Shown: positions 26,001 to 34,000 of the stretch, piece after piece | Layout: the number at the start of each line of letters is the position of its first letter | Position numbering within the stretch: the first letter of the stretch is position 1 | From: Streptomyces sp. JJ66 | GTDB lineage: Bacteria > Actinomycetota > Actinomycetes > Streptomycetales > Streptomycetaceae | Direction of reading: 5' to 3' | Assembly: GCF_019303495.1 (NCBI RefSeq) | Contig: NZ_JAEVFI010000018.1 | Location: forward strand, 225-64,224 | DNA: 64,000 nt | Translations under genes and position numbers: made by a program | The notes under the pieces: generated by a model | What the model saw: the letters and a program-made list of their open reading frames with translations, nothing else | Told to the model about the DNA's origin: nothing | Database searches by the model: none

Positions 26001-26613
26001 TCGCGTCGCCGCCCCCGCTGGCACTGGCGTGCAGGGTGAAGTACACGTCGTTGCCTATGCGCACACCCAGCATCGGGCGCAGCCTGTCGGAGACCCGCCC
26101 GACCAGGACCGTCTCGGTGGCCTCTTCTCGGGTGACGATCGCGAGGTTCACCCGGTGCCCGCCGCTGTCCCAGTCGATGCGGTAGATGTGGTAGTTCCGC
26201 TGCGTCGAAACCTTCCAGGTGCGGTGCTCGACCTGGTTGATGGGCTCGGCCTCGCCGTGGAGGACCTTGGGCGTCAGCGTTTCCTTGTGCTTGGCGCTGG
26301 CCGGTACTTCTGTGGGCCCGGCCTCCTGGAGGAGCGCGATGTCCGCCTGGGCGCTCCCCGGCTGGGACATCAGAGGGTTCTTGAGGTCCTCCCACTTGGC
26401 GGCGGGGTTGCGGCCCGTGCCGCCGCCCTGCATGTTCCACGCCAGAACGGTGCGGTCAACGGTGGCGGCGTGGGCCGGTGCGGCGCCGACCGTGGCGGTG
26501 AGCGCGGTGAGCAGCCCCGCGATCAGCGAGGTGACCAGCAGGAGAACGAGCGATATTCGGGGTCTTGCGCCCTGCCCCCGGGGCGGGGGGCTAAGCGAGA
26601 ATAAGGCTTGCAT
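23062..26613 (-). CDS. Secreted CdtB-like nuclease / SGNH hydrolase / ricin-lectin fusion
   Basis: 1183 residues from the ATG at 26613, giving a signal peptide that ends in GAAPAHA (48-49). Domain 1 (about 52-297) is an exonuclease-endonuclease-phosphatase domain with CdtB signatures: AWNMQG (Asn60), LLQEAG (Glu97), RVNLAIVTR, RIGNDVYFTLHA (His195), GGDFNR (Asp227, Asn229), ELDYA (Asp262) and YSDHTPV (Asp288, His289). Domain 2 (about 326-690) is an SGNH esterase: GDS at 334-336, GGND at 467-470 and the catalytic HPN at 653. From about 770 to 1183, QW-type ricin repeats appear in two blocks around a Pro/Thr linker (930-965): NQWWW, DQQWRA, DQQWAW, GEQWRLEP, GQWWRF. Predicted activity: extracellular DNase or phosphatase plus lipid/ester hydrolysis, targeted to glycans. 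It resembles a single-chain cytolethal distending toxin; targets are unknown. Confidence 0.88.
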   Translation of the reverse strand: MQALFSLSPPPRGQGARPRISLVLLLVTSLIAGLLTALTATVGAAPAHAATVDRTVLAWNMQGGGTGRNPAAKWEDLKNPLMSQPGSAQADIALLQEAGPTEVPASAKHKETLTPKVLHGEAEPINQVEHRTWKVSTQRNYHIYRIDWDSGGHRVNLAIVTREEATETVLVGRVSDRLRPMLGVRIGNDVYFTLHASASGGGDAMSQARRAWAWAQDEGYTIMVGGDFNREPDQLGDLNGLTLNNTGKKTHVDKNGVKRELDYALVGDPHGRDSMLPERIDEPGRYSDHTPVLLISHQACAWRAANTARASGAPSQAAQAADAEQCQDAVVSMGDSYISGEAGRWQGNGSSGQYSTKARQGSSYGTDRAAFDCTGSGSAEKCEHDPKRVYGETAEGNERCHRSDVAPIKSLGDALGIPRERRFNIACSGATTEDVTSRSFKGEEPQVEQLAKLTSRYRVTYVVLSVGGNDLGFSEIAQNCVLGYEANRPCSAKGREEVVRKYGAVREAVSTTVEAVRETLNRSGQRNARIILQGYPNPVPSALNVRYENRMWMREMAGGCPLTDQDIDWLHYEVVPGLNQHLADVAGMHKVIFLDTQSAFAGHQLCGQGADQAGKDNTLDNPPDARVTEWVRWIPGLADGLPWTQGETQEAAHPNAYGQQALGTCLRKTMEALPNLAHARYFACYGAPGMGPDQVRIHEKHPSATLLEGETHSIVLRNATSGDLVEADWGGNGAYVRGEEERDTGKQRWDFTASRPAGPTVEQHSDQPQPVLADVTVKYADSFLSHSEDGRWAQLAKGGRDGVTTWALSLPDHRAAVQYFYLREHDGKRKVAGCLTQNPQTMTDTDRKSWLTVEPCGERSNQWWWLEPPGQLPGPRLKPRGWDDQSGGTTPGPITSDQLGTCLDGNGPGPGGARMMPCSPGAADQQWRATPPSTTPPAKAAGTTATGTPAKTAARARTHTPPTPTAGGAFFLVNPASDKCLRYDAAEHEVALGPCAQSRDQQWAWQGRTLRSVDSGQCLKPGLFGTVGLTDCVTVPDALKGGIAPKDADRVALRSATGLAMELPGGDTTAGAKITGAAPAPGQNRQMWDLHADTGPDGIWRLAPRLTGSRHLSYNVIDKVAALMDAVADNKGEQWRLEPIGGGWYRVVNNLDGTVLTATRSGEPLALRKRANNLGQWWRFDAA

Positions 26614-27009
26614 GCGTGTACGTGCGTCCCTTCGGGGGTTTGGGGCACTTCTGCTTCTGGACCGGTGCGCGACGGGTGCGGCGTAGCCGCCGTGCGTACG
26701 GCGAGGGGTCCTCGGCATCGAAAGAGGATGCTACGTGCAACGGTCCGTGCTTCGACAGTGTCATCGCGTGAACGTTCGCTGGAAGAGGGTGAGTTGAGAC
26801 AGAAGAGTCCGTACGCACGCGTTGCCTGCAAACCGGTGGGAGGGACCTGGCGGATGCCTGTGCGGCCCGGGGTGATCCGGGCTGCCGGGATCTGTGTGAC
26901 GTGCCGAAGGGGTGATCGGCGCAGCCGGGTTGACGTCCTGCGGGCCTTGCCGCGTGTCGGCGGCGCGCGGGACGGGCCGGGGGCGCGGCGCGGCGTAGGG
27001 TGCGGCGGC
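26614..27009. other. Divergent promoter region between the CdtB-like and NACHT-like genes
   Basis: This 396-bp gap has no gene. On the minus strand a plausible promoter for the CdtB-like gene has TGTCGA (26757-26752) and TAGCAT (26733-26728) 18 bp apart, leaving a leader of about 100 nt. On the plus strand TAGGGT (26996-27001) sits 8 nt before the ATG at 27010. A GAACGTTC palindrome lies near 26771. Confidence 0.5.
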
Positions 27010-28278
27010 ATGGTGTGGGTGTGGAGGCACAGGCGGTCGGACGCGGCGGACCGCTGGCCCCCGGCCGTGACCCGGGTCGAGCGGGACGTGCGAGCCCGCC
27101 TGCTGGACGGGCGCGAGCCGATGGACGTGCGGTACGCGTGGACGCCCGCCGGGGCCCCGGAGCCCGCGGGCCCCGCGCTGCGGGCGTGCGCGGTGCTGGA
27201 GCGGTACGCCGGGCGCCGTCCGCCGCGCCTGCTGGTCACCGGCGCGACGGGCGCGGGCAAGACCGTGCTGGGCGTGAGCCTGGTGCTGCGGCTGCTGGAG
27301 CAGCGCGCACCGGGCGACCCCGTGCCGGTCCGGCTGCCCCTCCCGCACGGCGACGACGCGGCCGGCCTCGACCCGCCCGGCGTCCTGGCGGGGTGGCTGC
27401 GCACCGCGTACCGCCTGCCGCGCGCGGCGGCCGAGGAACTGGTGCGGGAGGGCAGCCTCGTCCTGATCCTGGACGCCGCCCCGCCCATCCCTGCCACCCC
27501 GCCCGCGCAGTTGCCCGCCCAGCCGGAGTCGGGCTGGGACGCGAGGTGGGAGGCAGGCCGGGACGTGAGCCCGGGCGCGGAGCGTGACGCAGGCCGGGAC
27601 ATTGCCCCGGACGCAGGGCCAGACGCGAGCCGGGACGCGACCCAGGACGGGAGGCCGTGCGCGGGGCGGGGCGTGGGCCAGGACGGGGGATTGGGGGCTG
27701 GCCGAGGAGTGGCCCTGGACGTGCGGCCGTGCGCGGGGCGGGACGTGGGCCAGGACGCGCCCCCGGCCGGGGAGGACGAGGCGCGCCCCGGCGTGGCTCC
27801 GGACGCCGACGACGCCGGACTCCCCACGGCTCCCGCACCCCGCCCCGGCCCCGCCCCCGCCGGTGCAGCCCTCCGCGCCACGCTCGCCGCGTTCGCTGCC
27901 CACCAGCAGGCCGTCGGCGCGCCGGGAACCGTGCTGTTGTGCCCGGCCGACGCCGTGCTGCTCGACGCCGTGCGGGCCGTACCCGGCTGGGGTGAGGACG
28001 CCGCCCGGGTGGAGGTGCTGCCCCTGCGTGCCGAGGACGCCCGTTCCTACCTCCGCGCCCACGCCACCGCCCCCGACCGCTGGCGCGCGGTGTGCGACGT
28101 GCTGACCGCCGCCCCGCACGGCCCGCTCGCCGCCGCGTTGAACACCCCGGCCCGTCTGCTGGAGACCGTGCGCGCGTTCGAGGTCCGCGCGGAGTCCGGC
28201 GGCTACACCCGCCACCCCCGCGACCTGCTGACCGAGCCTTTGCCGGTCACCGACCTCGCCGTCACCCGCCCGGCGTGA
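27010..28278 (+). CDS. NACHT-like P-loop ATPase with Asp/Arg-repeat insert
   Basis: 422 residues. After a short N-terminal region, Walker A is GATGAGKT (78-85) and LVLILDAAPP (about 149-158) is in the Walker B place, although the usual acidic DGLDE ending of NACHT proteins is missing. Between this and the C-terminal part lies a repetitive insert of about 100 residues built from GRDV, AGRD and GQD units; two copies of RPCAGRxVGQD are nearly identical. The rest (TVLLCPADAVLLDAV, VEVLPLRAEDARSYL, DRWRAVCDVL) follows NACHT/STAND order. Family members act as nucleotide-dependent signalling switches, some in defence. It overlaps the converging methyltransferase gene by 17 bp. The start is probably leaderless. 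Confidence 0.62.
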   Translation: MVWVWRHRRSDAADRWPPAVTRVERDVRARLLDGREPMDVRYAWTPAGAPEPAGPALRACAVLERYAGRRPPRLLVTGATGAGKTVLGVSLVLRLLEQRAPGDPVPVRLPLPHGDDAAGLDPPGVLAGWLRTAYRLPRAAAEELVREGSLVLILDAAPPIPATPPAQLPAQPESGWDARWEAGRDVSPGAERDAGRDIAPDAGPDASRDATQDGRPCAGRGVGQDGGLGAGRGVALDVRPCAGRDVGQDAPPAGEDEARPGVAPDADDAGLPTAPAPRPGPAPAGAALRATLAAFAAHQQAVGAPGTVLLCPADAVLLDAVRAVPGWGEDAARVEVLPLRAEDARSYLRAHATAPDRWRAVCDVLTAAPHGPLAAALNTPARLLETVRAFEVRAESGGYTRHPRDLLTEPLPVTDLAVTRPA

Positions 28279-29116
28279 CGCCGCCCTTCGCCCCGGGGCC
28301 GTCGCTACCCGGTGGGGTGCCGATGACGACGGTGACGTGCAGGTCGTCGCTGGTGACGAGGCGGGGGGTCAGGCCGTGGCGACGGTACGTGCGGGCGGTG
28401 TCCGGGGCCTGGGCGACGCTGGTCTCGATCAGCAGGTGACCGGTTGGCGCGAGCCACCGCGCGGCCTGCGCCACCACGCGGCGCTGGACGGCCAGGCCGT
28501 CGGTGCCGCCGTCGAGGGCGACGCGCGGTTCGTGGTCGCGGGCTTCCGGGGGCAGCAGGCCGAGCGCGTCGGTCGGCACGTAGGGGGCGTTGGCGACGAG
28601 CACGTGGACGCGGCCGCGCAGCGTGGGCGGCAGCGGGCGGTAGAGGTCGCCGTGGTGGACGTGGCCGCTAAGGGGGGCCAGGTTGCGGCGGGCGCAGGCC
28701 ACGGCGGCGGGGTCAACGTCGGCGGCGTGGAGTTCGACGCCCCGGGCCGCCCGGGTCAGGGCCGCGCCCACCGCGCCCGAGCCGCAGCACAGGTCCAGCA
28801 CGACGCCCCCGGTGCGGGGGAGCAGCGCGGCGGCCTGCTGGACCAGGAACTCGGTGCGGCGGCGCGGCACGAACACCCCGGGCTCGACGACGACGCGCGT
28901 ACCGCAGAACTCGGCCCAGCCCAGCACCTGTTCCAGCGGAAGCCCGGCACAGCGGCGTTCGGTGAGGGTGGCCAGTTCGGTGGGGGACGCGGCGGCGGCG
29001 AGCAGCAGGTCTGCCTCGTCCTCGGCGAACACACAGCCCGCGGCCCGTAGCGCGGCGACGACCTCGGTGGAGGAGAGGGCGGACTGGCTGTCGGCGCTGG
29101 TGAAGAGATCTGCCAT
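28262..29116 (-). CDS. HemK-family protein N5-glutamine methyltransferase-like
   Basis: 284 residues. The N-terminal helical domain (GLPLEQVLGWAEFCG, VVEPGVFVPRRRTEFLVQQ) and the SAM motif VLDLCCGSGAVGAAL match HemK/PrmC relatives. The catalytic N-P-P-Y is NAPYVP here, a variant seen in a side branch annotated as putative glutamine methyltransferase. It may methylate a GGQ-like Gln or another target; true PrmC is usually beside prfA, which is absent here. Confidence 0.82.
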   Translation of the reverse strand: MADLFTSADSQSALSSTEVVAALRAAGCVFAEDEADLLLAAAASPTELATLTERRCAGLPLEQVLGWAEFCGTRVVVEPGVFVPRRRTEFLVQQAAALLPRTGGVVLDLCCGSGAVGAALTRAARGVELHAADVDPAAVACARRNLAPLSGHVHHGDLYRPLPPTLRGRVHVLVANAPYVPTDALGLLPPEARDHEPRVALDGGTDGLAVQRRVVAQAARWLAPTGHLLIETSVAQAPDTARTYRRHGLTPRLVTSDDLHVTVVIGTPPGSDGPGAKGGVTPGG

Positions 29117-29229
29117 ACGGGTGCTCACCGTACGCGGACTTCCGCGTGGGCGCCGGTGTGTTTCGTAGTTGCCCGGGCGGTGAAGGCGCAGGGTGGTCAC
29201 CGGCCCGACGCGGTGCCGTGCCGGGCGGG

Positions 29230-29304
29230 ACGGCGGCCGGGCAGCACGGCGGCCGGGCAGCACGGCGACCGGGCGGGACGGCGACCGGGCGGGACGGCGA
29301 CGGG
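29230..29304. repeat. Tandem array of a 16-bp unit
   Basis: Two copies of ACGGCGGCCGGGCAGC (29230-29261) are followed by two copies of ACGGCGACCGGGCGGG (29262-29293) and a partial fifth. The array fills most of the gap between the methyltransferase and decarboxylase genes and ends just before the latter's ribosome-binding site. Confidence 0.9.
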
Positions 29305-29315
29305 AAAGGTGAGGC

Positions 29316-30653
29316 GTGGACGGTTCCCAGACGGCGTGGCGTCGCGAACGCATCCTGCGCGCGGCGGTGCGCGAAGGGCTGCTGGACCCCGAGAACGCGC
29401 TGCTCGCGGGGTTCGTGGACCTCGACGGCGTCGCCGCGAGCGTCGCCGCCCTCCACGCCGCGTTCCCCGACGTGCCCACGCTGCACACGTTCGCCGCCAA
29501 GGCCAACTGCCTGGTGCCGGTGCTGGCGGAGCTGCGCGCGCTGGGCATGGGGTGCGAGGTGGCCAGCCCGGGCGAGCTGGCACAGGCGCTGGCCGCCGGG
29601 TTCGCGCCGGAGCGGATCGTCTTCGACTCCCCGGCCAAGACCCGCGCCGAGCTGCGGCACGCGCTGGAACTCGGCGTCGCGCTGAACGTGGACAACTTCC
29701 AGGAGCTGGAACGCCTCGACGCGCTGCTGGGCGCCAGCGGCACGGGTACCGCCGCGCGGCTCGGGGTGCGGGTCAACCCGCAGGTGGGCGAGGGCGGCAT
29801 CGGGGCGATGAGCACCGCGACCGCCACGTCCAAGTTCGGCATCCCGCTCACCGACGACGGCAACCGGCAGCGGCTGCTGGACGCCTACGCCGCGCGTCCC
29901 TGGCTGACCTGGGTGCACACCCACGTCGGCTCACAGGGCTGCCCGCTGGAGCTGATCGCCGACGGCGTGGCCCGGGCCGTCGGCTTCGCCGAGGAGGTGA
30001 ACGCCCGGCTCGGACGCCGTCAGGTGACCGGTGTGGACATCGGCGGCGGGCTCCCGGTGAACTTCGGCGGTGAGGAGCACACCCCCGAGTTCCCCGCCTA
30101 CGTGGCCCACCTGCGCGAGCGTGCCCCCGCGCTGTTCAGTGGCCGGTACCGGGTCGTCACCGAGTTCGGGCGCGCCCTGCTGGCGAAGAACGGTTTCACC
30201 GCCGCCTACGTCGAGTACACCAAGTCCGCCGGGGGACGTGCGATCGCGGTGACGCACGCGGGCGCACAGGTCGCGGCGCGCACGGTGTTCCTGCCCGAGG
30301 CGTGGCCCCTGCGGCTGACCGCCCACGATCCGACAGGCGCGGAGAAGCAGGGCGAACCCGTCCCACAGGACATCGCGGGCCCCTGCTGCTTCGTCGGCGA
30401 CCTGCTCGCCCGCGCCCGCCCCCTGCCCCCGCTCGACCCCGGCGACCTGATCGCCCTGCTCGACACCGGCGCGTACTACTACTCCACCCCGTTCCACTAC
30501 AACAGCCTGCCCGAGCCCGCCGTGCACGGCGCCCGCGTCCACACCGACAACACCGTCACCTTCCAACTCCTGCGCCCGGCCCAAACCCTCGACGACCTGC
30601 TCGCCCACACCACCGCCCCCCAAGCCCCCCAGCCCGCACCCGATCAAGGCTGA
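29316..30653 (+). CDS. PLP-dependent decarboxylase, LysA/ornithine-decarboxylase fold
   Basis: 445 residues from a GTG at 29316 with AAAGGTGAGG just upstream. Fold-type III features: the PLP lysine in TFAAKAN (Lys62), HTHVGSQG, the phosphate-binding GVDIGGGLPVNFGG, and the C-terminal CCFVGDLLARARPLPPLDPGDLIALLDTGAYYYS, where Cys and Tyr complete the dimer active site. Substrate choice is open: it differs from housekeeping diaminopimelate decarboxylase in length and spacing, so it may act on another amino acid or in specialised metabolism. The tail is Pro-rich. Confidence 0.8.
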   Translation: MDGSQTAWRRERILRAAVREGLLDPENALLAGFVDLDGVAASVAALHAAFPDVPTLHTFAAKANCLVPVLAELRALGMGCEVASPGELAQALAAGFAPERIVFDSPAKTRAELRHALELGVALNVDNFQELERLDALLGASGTGTAARLGVRVNPQVGEGGIGAMSTATATSKFGIPLTDDGNRQRLLDAYAARPWLTWVHTHVGSQGCPLELIADGVARAVGFAEEVNARLGRRQVTGVDIGGGLPVNFGGEEHTPEFPAYVAHLRERAPALFSGRYRVVTEFGRALLAKNGFTAAYVEYTKSAGGRAIAVTHAGAQVAARTVFLPEAWPLRLTAHDPTGAEKQGEPVPQDIAGPCCFVGDLLARARPLPPLDPGDLIALLDTGAYYYSTPFHYNSLPEPAVHGARVHTDNTVTFQLLRPAQTLDDLLAHTTAPQAPQPAPDQG

Positions 30654-31079
30654 CTGGCGCAGCCGAGGTGACCATGACGCCCTCCCCGCCACCCCGGACG
30701 TTCGTTCTCACAGCCGGGCAGTACCGACGGCTCCCGTGGCCCCTGACAGCCCCGGCGGATTTCACTGCGGCGGTGACGGTGTTCCTCGCGTAACGCGGCC
30801 GGGTGCGACGGCGACTGGGGTGAGTCGTGATAGCAGCCCACTTCCCCCGGGCCGCTTCCCGCCAGATCCTCCCAGGTGGTGAAGTCACTCAGTGAGCCGG
30901 AGGCTTGCCCCCAGCCCCCAGCCCCCAGCCCAGCCCAGCCCCCGGAGCGGTGCTGGCGTGGGCTCACTGGCGCGGCGTAACGCGGGGGGTGCTTGCCGCG
31001 CGGTGTGGTGGGGAAGGATGTAGGGCGCGTTAACGTGCCGTGCGTTCTTCCGTTAACACCGCCGCACAGAGTCGGGGTC
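30654..31079. other. Gene-free stretch before the GH89 gene
   Basis: A 426-bp stretch without a convincing gene. It contains a CCCAGC-rich run (30906-30943) and two GTTAAC sites (31029-31034 and 31052-31057) 23 bp apart near the GH89 promoter, the first within the palindrome CGTTAACG. Short frames such as 30674-30793 lack a family or codon signal. Confidence 0.5.
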
Positions 31080-34000
31080 ATGGTGAGTGGACTGAGCAGG
31101 CGTGCGTTGCTGGGATCGGCCGGAGCCCTGGGGGCCGGCACCGCGCTGACGGGGAGCGCACCCGGGTTCTCGCCGCAGGACCCGGCCCCACCGGGCGGCG
31201 GCCCCACCGGCGCCCCCACTGGCAACCCCGCCGGCGGTGACCCCACCGGCGTCGCGCCCGCCCGGGCCGCGCTGCGCCGCCTGTTGCCGGACCACGCCGA
31301 CCAGTTCACCCTCCGCCTGCTGGACGGCGGTGAGGAGCGGTTCACCGTGGACGGGGACAGCGGTGCCGTGACCGTCGCCGGGACGAGTCCGGCCACCGTG
31401 CTGACCGGCGTCCACTGGTACCTGAAGTACACCTGCCGCGCCCACCTGAGCTGGGCCGGGAGTCAGACGGAGCTGCCGCGCCAGCTGCCCGCGCCCCAGC
31501 AGCCCGTCGAGCAGCGGGCCACCGTGCCGCACCGGTTCGCGCTCAACGACACCCACGACGGCTACACCGCCCCCTACGCCGACTGGCCGCGCTGGGAGCG
31601 GCTGATCGACGTGCTCGCGCTGCACGGTGTCAACGAGGTGCTGGTGACGCCGGGCACCGAGGCCGTCTACCACCGGCTGCTGACGGATTTCGGGTACTCC
31701 GACGCCGAGGCGCGCGCGTGGATTCCGGCGCCGTCGCACCAGCCGTGGTGGCTGTTGCAGAACATGTCGCACTACGGCGGCCCGGTCAGCCCCGGCCTGC
31801 TGGCCGACCGCGCCGACCTGGGGCGGCGCATCACCGCGCGGCTGCGGGAGCTGGGTATGTCGGCGGTGCTGCCGGGCTACTTCGGCACCGTGCCGCGTGA
31901 CTTCGCCACCCGCAACCCCGGCGCCCGCACCGTGCCGCAGGGCACGTGGGCCGCGCTGCCGCGCCCGGACTGGCTGGACCCGCGCACCGCCGCCTTCCGC
32001 GACGTCGCCGCCGCGTTCTACGCCCACCAGCGCGAACTGTTCGGCGCGGTGACCCACTTCAAGATGGACCTGCTGCACGAGGGCGGCGACCCCGGCGACG
32101 TCCCGGTGCCGGAGGCGTCCCGCGCCGTCGAGGAGGCGTTGCGGCGCGCCCACCCCGAGGCCACGTGGGTCATCCTCGGCTGGCAGGAGAACCCGCGCCG
32201 TGAGCTGCTGGACGGCCTCGCCCACCCCGAGCGCATGCTCATCGTGGACGGCCTGTCCGACCTGGAGCGCGTCACCGACCGCGAAGCCGACTGGGGCGGC
32301 GTCCCCTACGCGTTCGGCACCATCCCCAACTTCGGCGGACGCACCACCCTCGGCGCCAAGACCCACCTGTGGACGGAGCGCTTCACCACCTGGCGCGACC
32401 GCTCCGGCAGCGCGCTCACCGGCACCGCGTTCATGCCGGAGGCCGCCGAGCGCGACCCGGCCGCGTTCGAGCTGTTCAGCGAGCTGGCCTGGCGCGAGCA
32501 GCCGGTGGAGCGCGCGGCCTGGTTCACCGAGTACGCCCACTTCCGCTACGGCGCCCCCGACCGCGCCGCCGAGGACGCCTTCGCCGCGCTGCGCGAGACC
32601 GCGTACCGCATCAGCTCCACCGACGGCCGCCCGCACGACAGCATCTTCGCCGCCCGCCCCGACCTCGCCGCCCGCTCCGGCACCCGGTATGCCACCCACG
32701 CCCCCGCGTTCGACCTGCCCTCCTTCGACGCCGCCTTCGCCGCCCTGCTGAACGTCAGCCCCGCGCTGCGCGGTTCGGACGCCTACCGCCACGACGTGAC
32801 CGACACCGCCCGGCAGGCCGTGGGCAACCGCTCGTGGCTGCTCATCGGCCAGCTCCAGCACGCGTACGCGACGAAGGACCGGACGGCGTTCGGCAAGCTG
32901 GCCGCGCTGTGGCTGGACCTGATCCGGCTGCTGGACGACGTCACCGGCGGCCACCGCCTGTTCCTGCTCGGCCCGTGGCTCGCCGACGCCCGCCGGGCCG
33001 CCGCCGACGCGGGCGCGGACGCCGCTGAGCGGGCCCGGCTGGAGCGCACCGCCCGCGTGCTGATCACCACCTGGGCCGACCGCGCTACCGCCAGCGGCGG
33101 CAACCTCGTGGACTACGCCAACCGCAACTGGCACGGCCTGACCGCCGACTACCACTTGCCGCGCTGGCAGACCTACCTGGACGAACTCGCCGACGCCCTC
33201 GCCGCCGACCGGCCGCCCCAGGACATCGACTGGTACGCCCGCGAGGAGGCGTGGACGCGGCAGACCAACGACTACCCGCAGCGCCCCGTCCACGACGCCC
33301 ACCGCACCGCGCGCCGCGCCCACGACGTGCTCGCCCGCGCCCCGTACCAGGGCAGTCTCACCGCCTCCGCCGACCCGCGCGTGCTGCGCCCCGGCGGCGC
33401 CACCACGCTGACGGCGGCGTTCCGCAACGAGAACGGCCTGCGCGCCACCGGCACCGTGGACCTGACGCTGACCGGCCTGGAGCGGGCGCAGCCGCAGGGC
33501 CCCACCTCGTTCGACACCGTGGCCCCGGGCGCCCGTGCTCAGGCGGACTGGCGGGTCACCGCCGCCGACAGTGCCCTGCGCGACCCGCTGCGGCCACTGC
33601 CGTACGAACTGGCCGCCACCTTCGGCCCGCAGGGCGAAAACCGGGTGCGCACGGCGCGCGCGGGCACGCTGTTCCTCGCCGGTGAGCTGGACCCGGGCCT
33701 GCGCACCCACACCACCAACGACGCCGTTTTCGGCCAGCTCGGCGCGCGCTACGCCGTCCACGGCGGCGGCAACGACCTGTGGCGCACCCGGGAGCAGTTC
33801 GGCACCGTCTACCGTCCCGGTGGCCTGCGCGACGGCGGCAGCGTCACCGTGGACGTCACCGCGCAGCCGGACACCGGGCCGTGGGCGCGGGCCGGGATCA
33901 TCGCCCGCAATAGCCTGCCCGAGGCACGCGGTCGCGGCGTGGTGAACCTGGCCATCACCCCGGGCAACGGCGTGGTGCTGTCCTACGACCCCGACGGCGG

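Noticed and set aside
26768..26780. SOS (LexA) box in the promoter of the CdtB-like gene
   Set aside because: The GAACGTTC palindrome lacks the 4-bp spacer of the actinobacterial LexA site GAAC-N4-GTTC.
30674..30793. 39-codon frame after the decarboxylase
   Set aside because: No ribosome-binding site, no family and no codon periodicity.
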